Made by a program: the position numbers and the translations under genes. DNA of 64,000 nucleotides from the NCBI GenBank assembly GCA_026707405.1, contig JAPOWW010000010.1, positions 177,160-241,159 of the forward strand, in the 5' to 3' direction. Shown here one piece after another: positions 17,977 to 27,385 of this stretch (position 1 is its first letter; every line of letters starts with the position of its first letter). This stretch comes from Chloroflexota bacterium (GTDB taxonomy: Bacteria > Chloroflexota > UBA11872 > VXNJ01). The notes beneath the pieces were generated by a model, which saw only the letters and a program-made list of their open reading frames with translations, searched no databases and was not told the DNA's origin.

Positions 17977-18825
17977 ATGCAGAAGATCTTTCTTCACGGT
18001 TGGAACTATCGCGACCAGCCCTTCGAGCTTGCGGCGCGGCGCGCCAGGGAGTTCGGCTTCGATGGAATAGAGGCGTATCCCGGCCATTACAGCCACCCGG
18101 ACGACCCGTTGGCGAGCCAGAAGGAGCTAAAGGCCATCGCCGAGTCGGAAGGGATGAAATTGGCCGTGGGGTCGTTGCAGATGGACACGACGACCGACGA
18201 CGAAGCCGCCCGCCGCGAAAGCTTGGCGTCCTTGGGTGACTACGTAGCCGCTCTTGCGGAGCTGGATTTCGATTTAATCAATGGCTGGATAAGTCCTCTT
18301 TCATCTCCGAGCGGCTCCTATCACGACAGCGGCTCGGCCATGGCGACGGACGCTCATTACGACCGGGCCATTGAAGCCTCCAGCCTGATCGCGCAGGCCG
18401 CCGAGGCGGCCGAAATCGACGTGGTTTTCGAGCTGCACATGAACATGCTTCACGACACTGTTCGCTCGGCATTGCGAATCATCGAAGCTGTCGGCAGCCC
18501 AAGACTCAAGGTCAACTACGATCCCGCCAACATGCACGGCTACGACCACGCCGAGCCGCCCGACGAAGCCGTTAAGGCGGCCGCACCCTATCTCGCTTAC
18601 GCCCATTTGAAGAACTGCCGCCGGTTCGGCCGCGACACCGACTACCACTACCCGCTTCGCACTGGCGACCTCGACTACTCCATCATTCTCCGCGATATGT
18701 ACAACACCGGCTTTCAAGGTCCGTACGGCCTTGAGTATTCCTGCGCGGGAGACCGGAACGCCCAGACCAAAGAGGATTACGACTACCTTCGCGGGCTGCT
18801 GGACGAAATCGAAGCGGAAGGCTAG
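17977..18825 (+). CDS. Sugar phosphate isomerase/epimerase (xylose isomerase-like TIM barrel)
   Basis: This 282-residue protein belongs to the AP-endonuclease-2/xylose-isomerase-like TIM-barrel family. It begins with an early aromatic WNYRDQPFEL segment and has FGFDGIEAYPGHY, VVFELHMNMLHDT (metal Glu), KVNYDPANMHGYDH (Asp/His) and YAHLKNC, followed by a late YGLEYSCAG segment. These acidic and His residues form the usual divalent-metal site. GGAGG lies 6 bases before ATG 17977, a strong start. It sits between alr and murF but has no known role in murein synthesis. The substrate is likely a sugar, inositol or ketose and is not determined. Confidence 0.86.
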   Translation: MQKIFLHGWNYRDQPFELAARRAREFGFDGIEAYPGHYSHPDDPLASQKELKAIAESEGMKLAVGSLQMDTTTDDEAARRESLASLGDYVAALAELDFDLINGWISPLSSPSGSYHDSGSAMATDAHYDRAIEASSLIAQAAEAAEIDVVFELHMNMLHDTVRSALRIIEAVGSPRLKVNYDPANMHGYDHAEPPDEAVKAAAPYLAYAHLKNCRRFGRDTDYHYPLRTGDLDYSIILRDMYNTGFQGPYGLEYSCAGDRNAQTKEDYDYLRGLLDEIEAEG

Positions 18826-18856
18826 CCGCGCGCCGAGCTTTAGCTGAAAGCGGCCG

Positions 18857-20248
18857 TTGTTCACCGTTGCCGACGCCTTCATCGCCTTGGGGCGCAATCC
18901 GCCTGAAGGCGCTCAAGACGTCGACGTAAATGGAGTCCAGATCGATTCCCGGCTTGAACTGACCGGCCGCCTGTTCGTCGCGATTCGCACCGAATCGGGT
19001 GACGGCAATAGATACGTTGCCGACGCGTTTGCCGGCGGCGCGGCGGCGGCGATCGTTCAGGAACCCAGCCCCGAGTGGCCGTCCGACCGCCAGGTGGTCG
19101 TCGAAGACTCCGTGGCCGCGCTGGGAAAGCTGGGGTCACACCTTCGCCATGCCGGTGCCGCAACGGTTATCGGAGTAACCGGCAGCAATGGCAAGACCAC
19201 GACCAAGGAGGCCCTTGCCGCCGCGCTCTCCGCCGCCGGTACGACCGTCAGGTCCGCGCGCAGCTTCAACAACGAGCTCGGCGTGCCGATAACGCTCTCG
19301 GAAATCGACTCCACGACCGAGTTCGCTGTCGTCGAGATGGGCGCTCAGATCGTCGGCGAGATAGCCGAATACTGCGCCATTGCGGAGCCTGACGCCGGGA
19401 TCATCTGCAACGTTGGTCGCGCTCACGTAGGTCTCTTCGGCTCCGCCGAAAACGTGGCAGAGGCCAAGGGCGAGCTTGCCGAATCGATACGCCCGAACGG
19501 AATAGTCGTCCTCAACCGCGACGACCCGTGGTCGCGGTCCATTCGCGGGCGCACCGGCGCGAGGATAGTCTGGTTTGGCCAGTCCGAAGGAGAAGGCGTT
19601 TCTGCGCGCTACTCGGCTCTTGACGGGCTTCGAGGCTGCCGCGTGGAGGTGCTATCGGGCGCGAAATCCGGGACCATCGAGGTCCCCGCTATTGGCCGTC
19701 ATCTCGCCAACGGCTTTGCCGCGGCCCTGGCATGTGGCGAAGCGCTCGGCGTTGATTTCGACACGCTTGTCGACGGACTCGGCGCATTCACACCCGCGCC
19801 GCATCGGATGGATGTCCGTAGGGCTGGTGGAGCGACCATCCTCGACGACAGCTACAACGCAAACCTGAACTCGATGCAATACGCGCTTTCTGAGCTTGCG
19901 AACGCGGCTGTGGAAGGCCGCAAAATCGCCGTTTTGGGCGACATGCTTGAGCTCGGCGAGTTCACCGAGACCGATCACCGGGCGGTCGGATCCTCGGCGG
20001 CTTTTCTCGACCAGTTGATAACGATCGGCGACAAGTCGCGAATGATCGGCGAGGCAGCGGTCCTGTCGGGCCTTGATTCCCGCCGTGTCCATCATTATCA
20101 GTCCGATCTCGCCGACCCGGTAACGATTTTGGAGTCGATTCGAGCCATCGCGAACCATTTCGACACCGAGTTGCGGGACGGCGATGTCGTGCTCACAAAA
20201 GGGAGCAACGGACTGGGCCTGTACCGTCTGGCAGACAGTCTTAGCTAG
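18857..20248 (+). CDS. murF: UDP-MurNAc-tripeptide--D-Ala-D-Ala ligase MurF
   Basis: MurF adds D-Ala-D-Ala to the murein precursor. The 463-residue protein has an N-domain IDSRLELTGRLFVAI, an intact Walker A TGSNGKTTTKEAL (residues 109-121), the FNNELGVPITLS segment, GRAHVGLFGS, and the late DDSYNANLNSM and AVLGDMLELGE motifs specific to MurF. All three Mur domains are present, in contrast to the fusion protein at 15822. The TTG 18857 start gives the usual N-terminus. No MurC, MurD, MurE or Ddl gene lies in the window. Confidence 0.94.
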   Translation: MFTVADAFIALGRNPPEGAQDVDVNGVQIDSRLELTGRLFVAIRTESGDGNRYVADAFAGGAAAAIVQEPSPEWPSDRQVVVEDSVAALGKLGSHLRHAGAATVIGVTGSNGKTTTKEALAAALSAAGTTVRSARSFNNELGVPITLSEIDSTTEFAVVEMGAQIVGEIAEYCAIAEPDAGIICNVGRAHVGLFGSAENVAEAKGELAESIRPNGIVVLNRDDPWSRSIRGRTGARIVWFGQSEGEGVSARYSALDGLRGCRVEVLSGAKSGTIEVPAIGRHLANGFAAALACGEALGVDFDTLVDGLGAFTPAPHRMDVRRAGGATILDDSYNANLNSMQYALSELANAAVEGRKIAVLGDMLELGEFTETDHRAVGSSAAFLDQLITIGDKSRMIGEAAVLSGLDSRRVHHYQSDLADPVTILESIRAIANHFDTELRDGDVVLTKGSNGLGLYRLADSLS

Positions 20249-20320
20249 GCCTAACTCCCGCAAACACCGTCTAAAGTCCCGAGGCGAAAGCTACCCCGAC
20301 GGCGGTGCCTACCCGACGCC

Positions 20321-20818
20321 CTAGTACAGCAGGTCCTCCCGGTCCGACTCTGACTCCAGGCCTATCCGATACGAGTCCTGCGCGGTCGGCGAGCTGCGGT
20401 CCGGTTGCACTATCTGCACGTCCTCCTGTCCGCGAAGTTGCCGATGCCCAAGACCTGCGGTCCCAGCGAGCCCGATACCGTAGATCACCATCAGCGGCCA
20501 GACGCCGCCCAGCGAAATAGTCCCCTTGCCAAGGAAAAACACCAGCACCACCATCACCGCTGTCGAGTTTGCAAGAGTCAGCGCAACCCACAATCTGCCG
20601 CTATTTCGGTCGCGTCCCGCAACCACGAGACTCGCTCCCCAAGGCACCATGAAGGCCCCCAAGAGTGAGCCTGCAAACAGCCCGGAGTCGCTCAGGTCGG
20701 AAAGGCCCAGTTGCGTCAATGCGTAGTTGGGCGCAACGAGCGTGATCACTCCGAACACAACTGTGCCCGCGCCCAAAACGACCATACAAAGTTGTAGAAG
20801 AAGACGGCGGTCCTTCAT
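20321..20818 (-). CDS. Small integral membrane protein, unknown function
   Basis: The 165-residue product has four predicted membrane segments: LCMVVLGAGTVVFGVITLV near the start, a middle Gly/Ala-rich helix after LSDSG, an ALTLANSTAVMVVLVFFL helix and a WPLMVIYGIGLAGTAGL helix. A charged tail of about 40 residues follows. The layout resembles small four-helix DUF4345-like proteins, but I cannot name the family. I chose ATG 20818, which has GAGG about 10 bases upstream. TTG 20854 would add 12 residues. It lies convergent to murF and upstream of nothing obvious on its own strand. Confidence 0.6.
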   Translation of the reverse strand: MKDRRLLLQLCMVVLGAGTVVFGVITLVAPNYALTQLGLSDLSDSGLFAGSLLGAFMVPWGASLVVAGRDRNSGRLWVALTLANSTAVMVVLVFFLGKGTISLGGVWPLMVIYGIGLAGTAGLGHRQLRGQEDVQIVQPDRSSPTAQDSYRIGLESESDREDLLY

Positions 20819-20932
20819 CAATTGCGGCCTCACTCTAGCCTGCTGCCTTGCCAATCCACGCCAACGGTTCCTGGTCTCGATCCCTCGGCAGCTTAACTTT
20901 ATTCCACCGTCTGCGTACGAGCATGATTGCCG

Positions 20933-21829
20933 TCATTCCTCGACGGCCCGCTGCGAATTCCCGCGCGCTAGCGCGTCCGCTACCCTGGCGGCCGCGACCA
21001 TGGCGCGCACGTCATGCACGCGAATTATGTCAACTCCAGCCAATATTGCAAGCGCGGTCGCGGCTGCCGTGCCCGACGTTCGGTCTGCTTTTCCATCATT
21101 GAGCGCGAAGCCTATGAACGATTTCCGCGAGAGGCCGATCATCATTGGAAGGCCTAGGTCGCCCAGCTCGGCGAGACGCGAAATGAGTTCGAGATTCTGA
21201 GGCGGCGACTTCCCGAATCCGATCCCCGGATCGACTATTATCCGATCCATGTCGATTCCCGACGCGGTTGCGAAATCGATCTGCCCGGTCAGATCGCCGA
21301 TCACGTCCCGCACGATGTCGTTGTACTCAGAGTTTGGGTAGTGCCCGCCGATGGCTCCAATTCGTGGACGCGCCCGCCGGTTGTGCGTCACCACCACGGG
21401 ACAACCCGCTTGCGCCACTACGCCTGCCATCTCCGCATCGCGCCTCAGTCCCCAAACGTCGTTGACGAAATCCGCGCCGGCGTCCAGCGCTGCGGCGGCG
21501 ACCCGCGCCTTATACGTGTCTACCGAGATCGGAAGGTCCGTTTCCTCTCGAACGGTCCGGATCGCGGGAATGAGCCGCGCAAGCTCCTCGTCGACCGGCA
21601 CGGTTCTGGCTCCCGGGCGCGTCGACTCCGCGCCGACGTCGATGATGTCTGCGCCCGCGTCGGTGGCGGCGTTGGTCAGCTGCGCCACTCTGGCCTGGTC
21701 TCCGCCGACCCCATCTCCCGAAAATGAGTCGGGCGTCGCGTTGATGATGGCGGCAACGTAGGTGCGCAGTCCCCATTCGAACCGATGCCCCCGGATCATC
21801 ATCGAGTCTGCCCGCGTGGATTCCGTCAT
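20933..21829 (-). CDS. folP: Dihydropteroate synthase FolP
   Basis: FolP condenses p-aminobenzoate with dihydropterin pyrophosphate to make dihydropteroate. The protein has 298 residues and shows all TIM-barrel motifs: INATPDSFSGDG, DIIDVGAESTRPGA, SVDTYKA, NDVWGL, DPGIGFGKSPPQN, GLSRKSF and the late VHDV. It starts at ATG 21829. It is a single gene here. The p-aminobenzoate it needs would come from PabB at 39899. The divergent PHP gene starts 93 bases away. Confidence 0.95.
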   Translation of the reverse strand: MTESTRADSMMIRGHRFEWGLRTYVAAIINATPDSFSGDGVGGDQARVAQLTNAATDAGADIIDVGAESTRPGARTVPVDEELARLIPAIRTVREETDLPISVDTYKARVAAAALDAGADFVNDVWGLRRDAEMAGVVAQAGCPVVVTHNRRARPRIGAIGGHYPNSEYNDIVRDVIGDLTGQIDFATASGIDMDRIIVDPGIGFGKSPPQNLELISRLAELGDLGLPMMIGLSRKSFIGFALNDGKADRTSGTAAATALAILAGVDIIRVHDVRAMVAAARVADALARGNSQRAVEE

Positions 21830-21922
21830 GACCGTTTACCGCCCGACGCAGCGAAAATCGTTTGATTTGAGCCTAATGTCCCGCCCGGTGTCCACTGGTT
21901 TGACACCGGCTAGCTCAGCCCC

Positions 21923-22768
21923 ATGACTCGAAAACCAGCAGGCGCGGAGAGCGAAGGACGGCCCGTTCGCACCACGGAAATGCCGACCGTTGGAGACATC
22001 GACATGGATCCGTACGGCCGGGTAGCGCCGCCCGCCGGATGGTCCGTCGCCGACTTGCACTGTCACACCGATTGCAGCGACGGAGTAGTGACTTCTGGTG
22101 AAATACTCGAAATTGCAAAATCGCGCGGGATTCGAGTCATCGCAATAACCGATCACGATATGGTCCACGGTGCGCTAAGCGCCCAACCTCTCGGCGCGGC
22201 TCGGGGCCCGCGCGTGGTCGTGGGACAGGAAGTTACCACCCGCTGGCAGCACCATATCGTCGGTCTCTTTCTGAATCGCCCCGTGCCATTATTCCGCACC
22301 GTGCCCGACACCGTGCGGGCGATCCGCGAGCAAGGCGGCCTTGCGGTCATCGCCCACCCCGCGCTCGGCCTCCCATCGTCGGCTTCGATCAAGACGATGA
22401 CCGAGTGGCTCGAAGAGACCACGTTCGACGGTATTGAGCTCGATTCGCCCTATATTTCGCCGCGTTCGCGCGACCGTCTCCTCGATTTCTACGACGCCAA
22501 TAGCTCGCGCCTCGGGGCGGCGATAGGGGGAACCGACGCCCACTTCGGCGACGTGGGAAAAGTCGTTACGCTGTTCGAGGGTGAAACGCCGGAAGACTTG
22601 CGCTCCGCAATCGAGACCCGACGCACCGCCGTGGCCCGCACCGGTCTCGAATATCCCAAGCCCGGCTGGCGCGTGCACCTCAAAAACCAGCGCCGCTCTT
22701 TGCTGCGGTTACCCTTATACCGTCTCAAGATCATGCTGACCGGCAACTATTCAAAAAGCCGTGACTAA
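21923..22768 (+). CDS. PHP-domain metal-dependent phosphoesterase
   Basis: The 281-residue protein has a PHP fold like YciV/TrpH-type phosphoesterases, some of which act on 3',5'-nucleoside bisphosphates or on RNA 5' ends. Metal ligands are visible in ADLHCHTDCSDG, AITDHDMVHG, IAHPALG and GGTDAH. The first 40 residues are unconserved, and the last 40 are basic (RRSLLRLPLYRLK). A start at ATG 21923 or at a later Met is possible. The neighbouring M81 gene starts 36 bases on, so the two may be coexpressed. The substrate is not known. Confidence 0.85.
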   Translation: MTRKPAGAESEGRPVRTTEMPTVGDIDMDPYGRVAPPAGWSVADLHCHTDCSDGVVTSGEILEIAKSRGIRVIAITDHDMVHGALSAQPLGAARGPRVVVGQEVTTRWQHHIVGLFLNRPVPLFRTVPDTVRAIREQGGLAVIAHPALGLPSSASIKTMTEWLEETTFDGIELDSPYISPRSRDRLLDFYDANSSRLGAAIGGTDAHFGDVGKVVTLFEGETPEDLRSAIETRRTAVARTGLEYPKPGWRVHLKNQRRSLLRLPLYRLKIMLTGNYSKSRD

Positions 22769-22804
22769 ATCGTGCAAGTCACCTAAGCGCTGAGGGAGAA
22801 ACAA

Positions 22805-24271
22805 ATGCGCATCGCAATCGGCGGGATAGCCTCCGAAAACTCGACATTCAACAGTCTTCCTACAACGCTGGATGACTTCGGCGTTTTCAGGGGTGGCGAG
22901 CTCCTGGAAAGTAACCGCTATCCCTTCCTCGACGAATATCCCGATGTCGAGTTTGTCGGCACGCTGTACGCCGGGGCGCTTCCCGGAGGCAACGTCGAGA
23001 ACGACGCGTTCAGCGCACTCCAAAGTGAACTTCTGGAACGACTCCGCGAGGCGGGCGAGGTCGACGCCGTCTATTTCGATCTGCACGGCGCCTTGGAAGT
23101 CGACGGTCCGCACGACGCCGAAGGCCGCCTGATCGAGGCCGCCAGGGATATCGTCGGTCGCGACAAGCTCACCGCGTGCAGCCTGGACCTCCACGGCAAA
23201 GTCACCGACCGGATGGCCGGAAACCTCAACATCGCCACCGCCTACCGCACCGCCCCTCATATCGACACGGTCGAGACCAGGCAGCGGGCCGTCGATCTCC
23301 TAGTCCGATGCCTGCGCGACGGAATCCGTACCTCCACCACTCGAATTGGCGTTCCGATGGCCATGCCGGGCGACATCACTAACACGAACTTCCAGCCAAT
23401 GGCGAGCGTCTACCAGATGCTCGAGACCGTGAATCGCGAGCCGGAAGTCATCGACGCCTCGCTTCTCATCGGCCACTGCTGGACCGATCGCCCTTACACG
23501 ATGGCAAACGCCCTAGCCTGCGGCGCCTCTCCCGAAAGCTGCCACGAGGCCGCCGCGAATGTCGCCGGCGAATTCTGGAAGCATCGCAACGAGTATCACT
23601 ACGGTATGCCCGCCGGATCGATGGACGAGTGCATTGCGCGCGCGCTGCAAACGGAGGCCCGCCCCGCTTTCATCACTGATTCCGGCGACAACCCCACGGG
23701 CGGAGGTGTTGGAGACCTCGTCCACGCCTTGGAGCGTCTTGTCGCCAACAAGGTCCCCGAAGCGGTATTCGCCAGCGTACCCGACTCCGTCGCGCTCGAT
23801 GCGATGGCCGAAGCTGGAATCGGCGGCACGGTCTCAGTGTCGCTGGGCGGCAAGCTCGACAAGATCTACGGTAAGCCGCTCGATGTCACCGGCATCGTCG
23901 AACGGCTGGAAACCGTTGGCGGTGGATCTCTGTTTCGCTTGGCGCGCGGGCGGCAGGCGGTGCTCAACGTCGACGGAATCAAGGTGATCGTCACAGACCG
24001 CCGCACACCCTTTCACCACCTTAATCAGTTTCGGCGGCTCGGAATTGAGCCGTTGGAATGCAGGTTGATAGTGGTAAAGCTCGGTTATCTGCAGCCCGAG
24101 CTTTCCGCCGTGGCAGCCTCATCCTGCATCGCGCTAACTCCCGGCGCCATCTGCCAGAACCTGCCGTCCATGCCCTTTAAGGCGATCCGGCGTCCGATCT
24201 ATCCCCTGGACCCCGACATGGAATGGCAGCCGCCCGAATATTCGGCGGCAGGTAGGACTGACGGGTCTTAG
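22805..24271 (+). CDS. M81 family metallopeptidase (MlrC-like)
   Basis: The 488-residue product belongs to the MlrC/M81 family, named for the microcystin-degrading enzyme of Sphingomonas. Expected zinc ligands are in YFDLHGALEVDGPHDAEG and in SLDLHGKV, and the family motif DSGDNPTGGGVGD is complete. The C-terminal MlrC domain follows from about residue 300. ATG 22805 is preceded by a strong GGGAGAA. Most M81 proteins are not microcystinases and act on other cyclic or linear peptides or on small amides, so the substrate is open. No transporter or peptide system adjoins it. Confidence 0.9.
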   Translation: MRIAIGGIASENSTFNSLPTTLDDFGVFRGGELLESNRYPFLDEYPDVEFVGTLYAGALPGGNVENDAFSALQSELLERLREAGEVDAVYFDLHGALEVDGPHDAEGRLIEAARDIVGRDKLTACSLDLHGKVTDRMAGNLNIATAYRTAPHIDTVETRQRAVDLLVRCLRDGIRTSTTRIGVPMAMPGDITNTNFQPMASVYQMLETVNREPEVIDASLLIGHCWTDRPYTMANALACGASPESCHEAAANVAGEFWKHRNEYHYGMPAGSMDECIARALQTEARPAFITDSGDNPTGGGVGDLVHALERLVANKVPEAVFASVPDSVALDAMAEAGIGGTVSVSLGGKLDKIYGKPLDVTGIVERLETVGGGSLFRLARGRQAVLNVDGIKVIVTDRRTPFHHLNQFRRLGIEPLECRLIVVKLGYLQPELSAVAASSCIALTPGAICQNLPSMPFKAIRRPIYPLDPDMEWQPPEYSAAGRTDGS

Positions 24272-24280
24272 GCGGGCCTC

Positions 24281-25222
24281 TTAGCGGAAACGGCCGAGAA
24301 CCGACGAAAAGTCCTGGTATGGCGCGGCCTGCTTCATAATCGCGCCCTTCGATCCATCGGGGCGGCGGAGATCGAGTCCGTCCTCGAATGTTGGCATGTC
24401 GATCTGGAAAAGCACGCCTATCGGAATCCGGTCACCCCACTCGTAGGACTTGGCGAGTGCGATCTGCTTCTTTTGAACGATCTCATCGACGTTGGACGGG
24501 TCTCGCACCACGGGGTCGAACCCCTCCTCGATTAGCTGATACACACGGCGCTGCTTATCTTCGCGGTCTCGCCCCATGTACCACTCCACCGTTTGCTTGT
24601 CGTTATAGACGGGGCAGGGCTGGAGCACGTCGATAAAGGACGTCCCTCGATGGCGGACCGCATCGACGATCAGCTTCGCAAGCCCGCGCGGGTCCATGGC
24701 GTAGCCCCTGGCGACGAACGTGTAACCGGAAGATATGGCCAGTCCTATGGGGTTGATGCCGTCCTGAATCGCGGCCTCGGACATTGACTTTGTCTGCTCG
24801 CCGCGCACCAACGTCGGCGACGCCTGACCCTTTGTCAGGCCGTAAACACCATTGTTGAACACGATGTAAGTAAAGTCGAGATTGCGCCTGCCGGTGTTTA
24901 CGAAATATCCCGCGCCGATTCCGTAACCGTCCCCGTCGCCGCCGACGGCGATCACCGTCAGTTCACGGTTCGCGAGCTTGATGCCCGTCGCAAAAGGCAA
25001 AGCCCTGCCGTGCAGGGTGTGAAAACCGTACGTGCCGATGTAGTGTGGGGTCTTCCCCGAGCAGCCTATTCCCGAAACTACCGCAACGTTGTGCGGCTCG
25101 AGACGCATGTTTGCGAGCGCCTGACGAATCGCATTCAAGATTCCAAAATCCCCGCATCCCGGGCACCAGTCCGGGCGCACGTCGACCTTGAAGTCTGGCC
25201 GCTTCAACTCCGCTACAGCCAT
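24281..25222 (-). CDS. korB: 2-oxoacid:ferredoxin oxidoreductase, beta subunit (KorB-like)
   Basis: This is the TPP-binding subunit of a two-gene 2-oxoglutarate/2-oxoacid:ferredoxin oxidoreductase. It has the WCPGCGDFG motif (cluster cysteines and TPP site) near residue 20, then VSGIGCSGK, FHTLHGRALPFATG and the GGDGDGYGIG TPP motif. It has 313 residues. ATG 25222 has GGGGAT upstream. It follows korA by 55 bases on the same strand, so they form an operon. The enzyme oxidatively decarboxylates a 2-oxoacid to acyl-CoA and passes electrons to ferredoxin. 2-Oxoglutarate is the likely substrate but is not proven. Confidence 0.93.
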   Translation of the reverse strand: MAVAELKRPDFKVDVRPDWCPGCGDFGILNAIRQALANMRLEPHNVAVVSGIGCSGKTPHYIGTYGFHTLHGRALPFATGIKLANRELTVIAVGGDGDGYGIGAGYFVNTGRRNLDFTYIVFNNGVYGLTKGQASPTLVRGEQTKSMSEAAIQDGINPIGLAISSGYTFVARGYAMDPRGLAKLIVDAVRHRGTSFIDVLQPCPVYNDKQTVEWYMGRDREDKQRRVYQLIEEGFDPVVRDPSNVDEIVQKKQIALAKSYEWGDRIPIGVLFQIDMPTFEDGLDLRRPDGSKGAIMKQAAPYQDFSSVLGRFR

Positions 25223-25277
25223 CTACACCATCCCCGCTAAGACCGTCTGACCATAAGTCTTTTCGACACTTGCATGT

Positions 25278-27134
25278 TCAAGGATGGCTCATTACCAGGC
25301 GCACGGGGCCAACCCGAGCGGCCTCTGCCACGCCCTCCTCGACCTCGTTCTGCGATATCGGTCTGCCGTCGTACTTGAGGACTTTCGATTCGATATCGAT
25401 TCCAGTCTTTTCTCTGATCAACTCTCCAAGCTGTCCTGAGTAATTATCCTCGATCAGTATCAGCTTGTTCGCCTCGTCCAGCACCTTTGCAATGTCCTCC
25501 GCCGGGAACGGCCTCATCAGCCGAATCTGCAAGAAATTGACCTTGATTCCCAGGTCTTCGTCAAGCACCCGCATGGCGTCGATGATCGCACCCTTCGTCG
25601 ATCCCCACGAAACGAGGGTCGCGTCGGCCTGCTCGGGACCGTGGAGCGTCCACTTGTCCGCCGCCGGAGTCTCCGCCGCCATGAGGTCGAGTTTCCGCAT
25701 TCGCTTGTCCATCTGCGCAAGACGGTTTTCGATGCCCTCGCTGATCTTGCCGGAGTCGGTGTGCTCGTCGCTGGTCGTCACAAACAGTCCACCCGGCTCG
25801 CCGGGAATACTGCGCGGGCTCACTCCCGACTCCGTTACGGCGTGGCGCTTGTACGGCGCCCCCCCGTTGGCCGCGCCATTCTCTGAAAAGAGCTCCCCCC
25901 GGTCCGCCACCAATCCATCGACGCTTATTTCGTCAACGGCCCAGAAGCTGTTTGCCAAAACCCTGTCCAGCAGAACTATGACCGGCATCTGGTACTTATC
26001 GCCGTAGTTGAACGCTTTGAAGGTGAACTCGAAACTCTCCTGGATGTCGCCCGGCGCCACCACTATGTGCGGAAAGTCGCCGTGACCGGGATTCAGCGCA
26101 AACTTCAGGTCCCCCTGTGAGTGCCGCGTAGGCAGCCCGGTGCTGGGACCGCCACGCTGGTAAAGGCACACGACCGGCCCCGGAGCTTCCGTCATCGCCG
26201 CGAAACCCAGTCCCTCGCACATCATCGAGAAACCCGGTCCCGCCGTCGAGGTTGCGGCCCTGGCTCCACCGTGAGCCGCGCCGACGGCCATGTTGATGCA
26301 GGCGATCTCGTCCTCGGCCTGCAATATCGTTATCGGGAACTGAGTCTGTACCGTTTCGAGAAACTCGCTCTCTTCCGTCGCCGGCGCTATCGGATAGTAG
26401 GTCTGAAAAGAGCATCCGGCGTACAGCTTGCCCAGACCGACCGCATCCGCGCCGCGGATAATCATCCGATCGGAATCTCTTGCAAGCGACTCAAGCGTGA
26501 AACCAAAGTCGGTCCCGAACTCGTCCTTCACGAACTGAGTCGTAGCTTCAACGACCCTCGCGTTCACCTCAACCAGATGTGCGCGGCGCGCCGGCAATTG
26601 CTGCCGCAAAATGTCGACGATCACACTCGTATCCATGTCAACCAGCGCGAACGAAGCGGCCACCGAGACGATGTTTCGCATGATGTCGTGCCGCCTGGAG
26701 TTGTATTCCAGCCCGGCCCGGCTCACACCCTCCTTGAGCAGGTCTGCATAAGGTATTGCGAAAACCTGCACCTCGTCACGGCCGATCTGCTCTTCCGAGA
26801 CTCCCAGCGCCGAGTCGAGGATCACCCCTCCGCCTGGGGCTATTTCGTGAACATGGCCCCGGTGCGTTGGATATGGGCTGTCGACGTCCCCGAGAAGCGT
26901 TTCCTCATCCAGAGCCAGCAGAAGATCGACGGAGTCCACGTGAGACCGTATTCGCTTGTCATTCACCCGAACGCGGTAGAAGCTGTGCCTGCCCATGATG
27001 TTCGAGTGATATTCGATATTGGAAAAAACGTGCAGTCCGTTTCGAATGCACGCTCTGGCGAAAACCTCAGCGGAACGGTTGATCCCGCTGCCCTGTGGAC
27101 CGCCAATCATCCACGACAGCTTGTTTAGCGGCAT
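25278..27134 (-). CDS. korA: 2-oxoacid:ferredoxin oxidoreductase, fused gamma-alpha subunit (KorA-like)
   Basis: The 618-residue subunit joins a gamma domain (residues 1-190, GGPQGSGINRSAEVFARA) to an alpha domain (from about 195) with YYPIAPATEESEFLE, the AEDEIACINMAVGAAHGG motif and YQRGGPSTGLPTRHSQGDL. The last 120 residues form the C-terminal transketolase-like domain. This gamma-alpha fusion is the common bacterial Kor form. A strong GGAGG lies upstream of ATG 27134. With korB at 24281 it makes the full enzyme, and no separate ferredoxin subunit is nearby. Confidence 0.94.
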   Translation of the reverse strand: MPLNKLSWMIGGPQGSGINRSAEVFARACIRNGLHVFSNIEYHSNIMGRHSFYRVRVNDKRIRSHVDSVDLLLALDEETLLGDVDSPYPTHRGHVHEIAPGGGVILDSALGVSEEQIGRDEVQVFAIPYADLLKEGVSRAGLEYNSRRHDIMRNIVSVAASFALVDMDTSVIVDILRQQLPARRAHLVEVNARVVEATTQFVKDEFGTDFGFTLESLARDSDRMIIRGADAVGLGKLYAGCSFQTYYPIAPATEESEFLETVQTQFPITILQAEDEIACINMAVGAAHGGARAATSTAGPGFSMMCEGLGFAAMTEAPGPVVCLYQRGGPSTGLPTRHSQGDLKFALNPGHGDFPHIVVAPGDIQESFEFTFKAFNYGDKYQMPVIVLLDRVLANSFWAVDEISVDGLVADRGELFSENGAANGGAPYKRHAVTESGVSPRSIPGEPGGLFVTTSDEHTDSGKISEGIENRLAQMDKRMRKLDLMAAETPAADKWTLHGPEQADATLVSWGSTKGAIIDAMRVLDEDLGIKVNFLQIRLMRPFPAEDIAKVLDEANKLILIEDNYSGQLGELIREKTGIDIESKVLKYDGRPISQNEVEEGVAEAARVGPVRLVMSHP

Positions 27135-27385
27135 TGGTCCTCCGTTGGCCCAATCATAAAATCACGCTCCACACCGAGCCTTTCCACGCGCATGCCCGCG
27201 TCGACATGCAGTCCACACCTCTATAAGTTTAAGATGCTAACCATAATCGAAGGAAGTTAAACGTCAGCCAGCCGACCTCCGGCAATTATTCTCACAGTTG
27301 CCTCACCAGCCAGTCCAGCCGATAGCCACTTGAAACTGGCCGTGAACAAGAGCATTCGGCGGTGCGGCCATCCCTACACGGCCAC

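Noticed and set aside
21900-21905. TTGACA box before the PHP gene
   Set aside because: There is no -10 box at a workable distance before the ATG, so it is probably chance.
26121-27128. 335-codon plus-strand open frame over korA
   Set aside because: It is a shadow of the gamma-alpha subunit gene, with no motifs and no ribosome-binding site.
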